Below are positions 25,061 through 25,383 of a stretch of 25,383 nucleotides of DNA, piece by piece. The stretch's first letter is position 1. Each line of letters starts with the position of its first letter. A program made the translations under genes and the position numbers. The notes beneath the pieces were generated by a model. It was not told the origin of the DNA. It saw nothing but the letters and a program-made list of their open reading frames with translations, and did not search any database. The stretch comes from CAZJOD01 sp964547525 (GTDB lineage Bacteria > Bacillota > Clostridia > JAAYHZ01): NCBI GenBank assembly GCA_964547525.1, contig CAZJOD010000042.1, forward strand, positions 1 to 25,383. Reading direction: 5' to 3'.

Positions 25061-25252
25061 ATGGCATCCTATCTTTATTTTATAAAAGTGCGCCTGCTTG
25101 TTTCTCTTGCTTACCGTTTTGAAGCCATTTTCAATGTGATTGCACAGATAATTATGATTTGTGCAAACTATTTCTTCTGGACTGCAATTTACGGAGGAGA
25201 TAATGAAAAAATCGTAGCGGTACGTCTCTTATATGTTTTTTATTTGACATAG
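25061..25252 (+). pseudogene. ABC-2-type transporter permease, N-terminal fragment
   Basis: The ATG at 25061 follows GGAGG by 5 nt. The first 50 residues (SYLYFIKVRLLVSLAYRFEA, then a membrane segment FNVIAQIIMICANYFFWTAI) match the start of ABC-2-type permeases of efflux systems in Firmicutes. After YGGDNEKIVA the expected continuation is replaced by a short unrelated tail and stops at 25250-25252. About 200 residues and all later membrane helices are missing. The promoter and ribosome site are still good, so a short membrane peptide may be made. Confidence 0.65.
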
Positions 25253-25288
25253 TGATGTAATTTAATCACCCATTGGCATTAAATTCTT

Positions 25289-25383
25289 TTAATCGAAGTT
25301 GTTAAAGAAATATGTAACATCATCATTGTGCGCTGGTTCTCCACCGGCTGATTCATACAAAGCACAAGCCGCTATATTTGATT
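25289..25383 (-). CDS. GNAT-family acetyltransferase, C-terminal part (runs off the window)
   Basis: The last 30 codons of a minus-strand gene: SNIAACALYESAGGEPAHND and VTYFFNNFD, stop TAA at 25289-25291. The N-x-A-A-x-x-L-Y-E-S-x-G-G pattern is the C-terminal GNAT helix-turn, similar to small aminoglycoside-acetyltransferase-like proteins. The body of the gene is outside the window, so whether it is intact is unknown. Confidence 0.65.
   Translation of the reverse strand, partial: SNIAACALYESAGGEPAHNDDVTYFFNNFD

Noticed and set aside
1..25383. CRISPR array, tRNA, rRNA or known riboswitch
   Set aside because: No regularly spaced short repeats, no cloverleaf-type sequence and no recognisable riboswitch core were found by eye.

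Overview
The window is AT-rich DNA with AGGAGG-type ribosome sites, TTGACA/TATAAT promoters and protein families (AbrB-type antitoxins, XRE and YafY-type regulators, DUF6144, SPL-type radical SAM, Nudix, S9 peptidase) typical of low-GC Gram-positive bacteria, most likely a Clostridia member. This assignment rests on gene content and base composition only. There is no rRNA, tRNA, CRISPR array or complete transposon. It reads as an accessory or genomic-island region in which intact single-gene units lie among many broken ones.

Left part (1-2100): an IS21-like terminal fragment, a DUF402-like gene tail, and a complete vapBC toxin-antitoxin pair on the minus strand. Middle-left (about 2147-8728): the most striking structure, a 3275-bp perfect tandem duplication. 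Each unit carries a 555-residue sigma-70-family factor with a very long C-terminal extension, a convergent 123-residue unknown protein behind a shared hairpin terminator, and an orphan vapB whose vapC has been lost apart from its RBS and first codons. A divergent vapB repeat stands at the left end (A), one in the middle (B) and one at the right (C). B is a hybrid, C-like on its left and A-like on its right, and the switch falls inside 32 bp (5422-5453). This is the expected footprint of unequal crossing-over between flanking direct repeats, so the module may be able to expand and contract.

Middle (8830-12050): a decaying cluster. It holds a TPR-protein remnant, the start of a YafY-type regulator with a palindromic operator fused by deletion to a frameshifted cyclase-like gene, an intact DUF6144 gene, and an SPL-type radical SAM gene that has lost its third cluster cysteine and carries a stop codon.

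Right-middle (11970-22450): almost all minus strand. Small, separately translated enzyme genes follow one another: a truncated methyltransferase, a GNAT acetyltransferase, a methyltransferase translationally coupled to a broken upstream gene, an XRE-methyltransferase fusion, a HAD hydrolase with one amber codon, an amidase, an S9 peptidase, two Nudix hydrolases and a P-loop kinase. A 118-bp fossil of the methyltransferase start lies about 8 kb from its parent. A strong promoter followed within about 80 nt by a terminator (14692-14806) suggests a small RNA or attenuator.

Right end (22450-25383): RHS-repeat and unknown gene fragments, an intact AlbA_2/Schlafen-type ATP-binding regulator on the plus strand, a truncated ABC permease with its own good promoter, and the tail of a GNAT acetyltransferase at the edge. 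The best candidate for an undescribed system is the vapB-flanked, tandemly amplified sigma-factor module.
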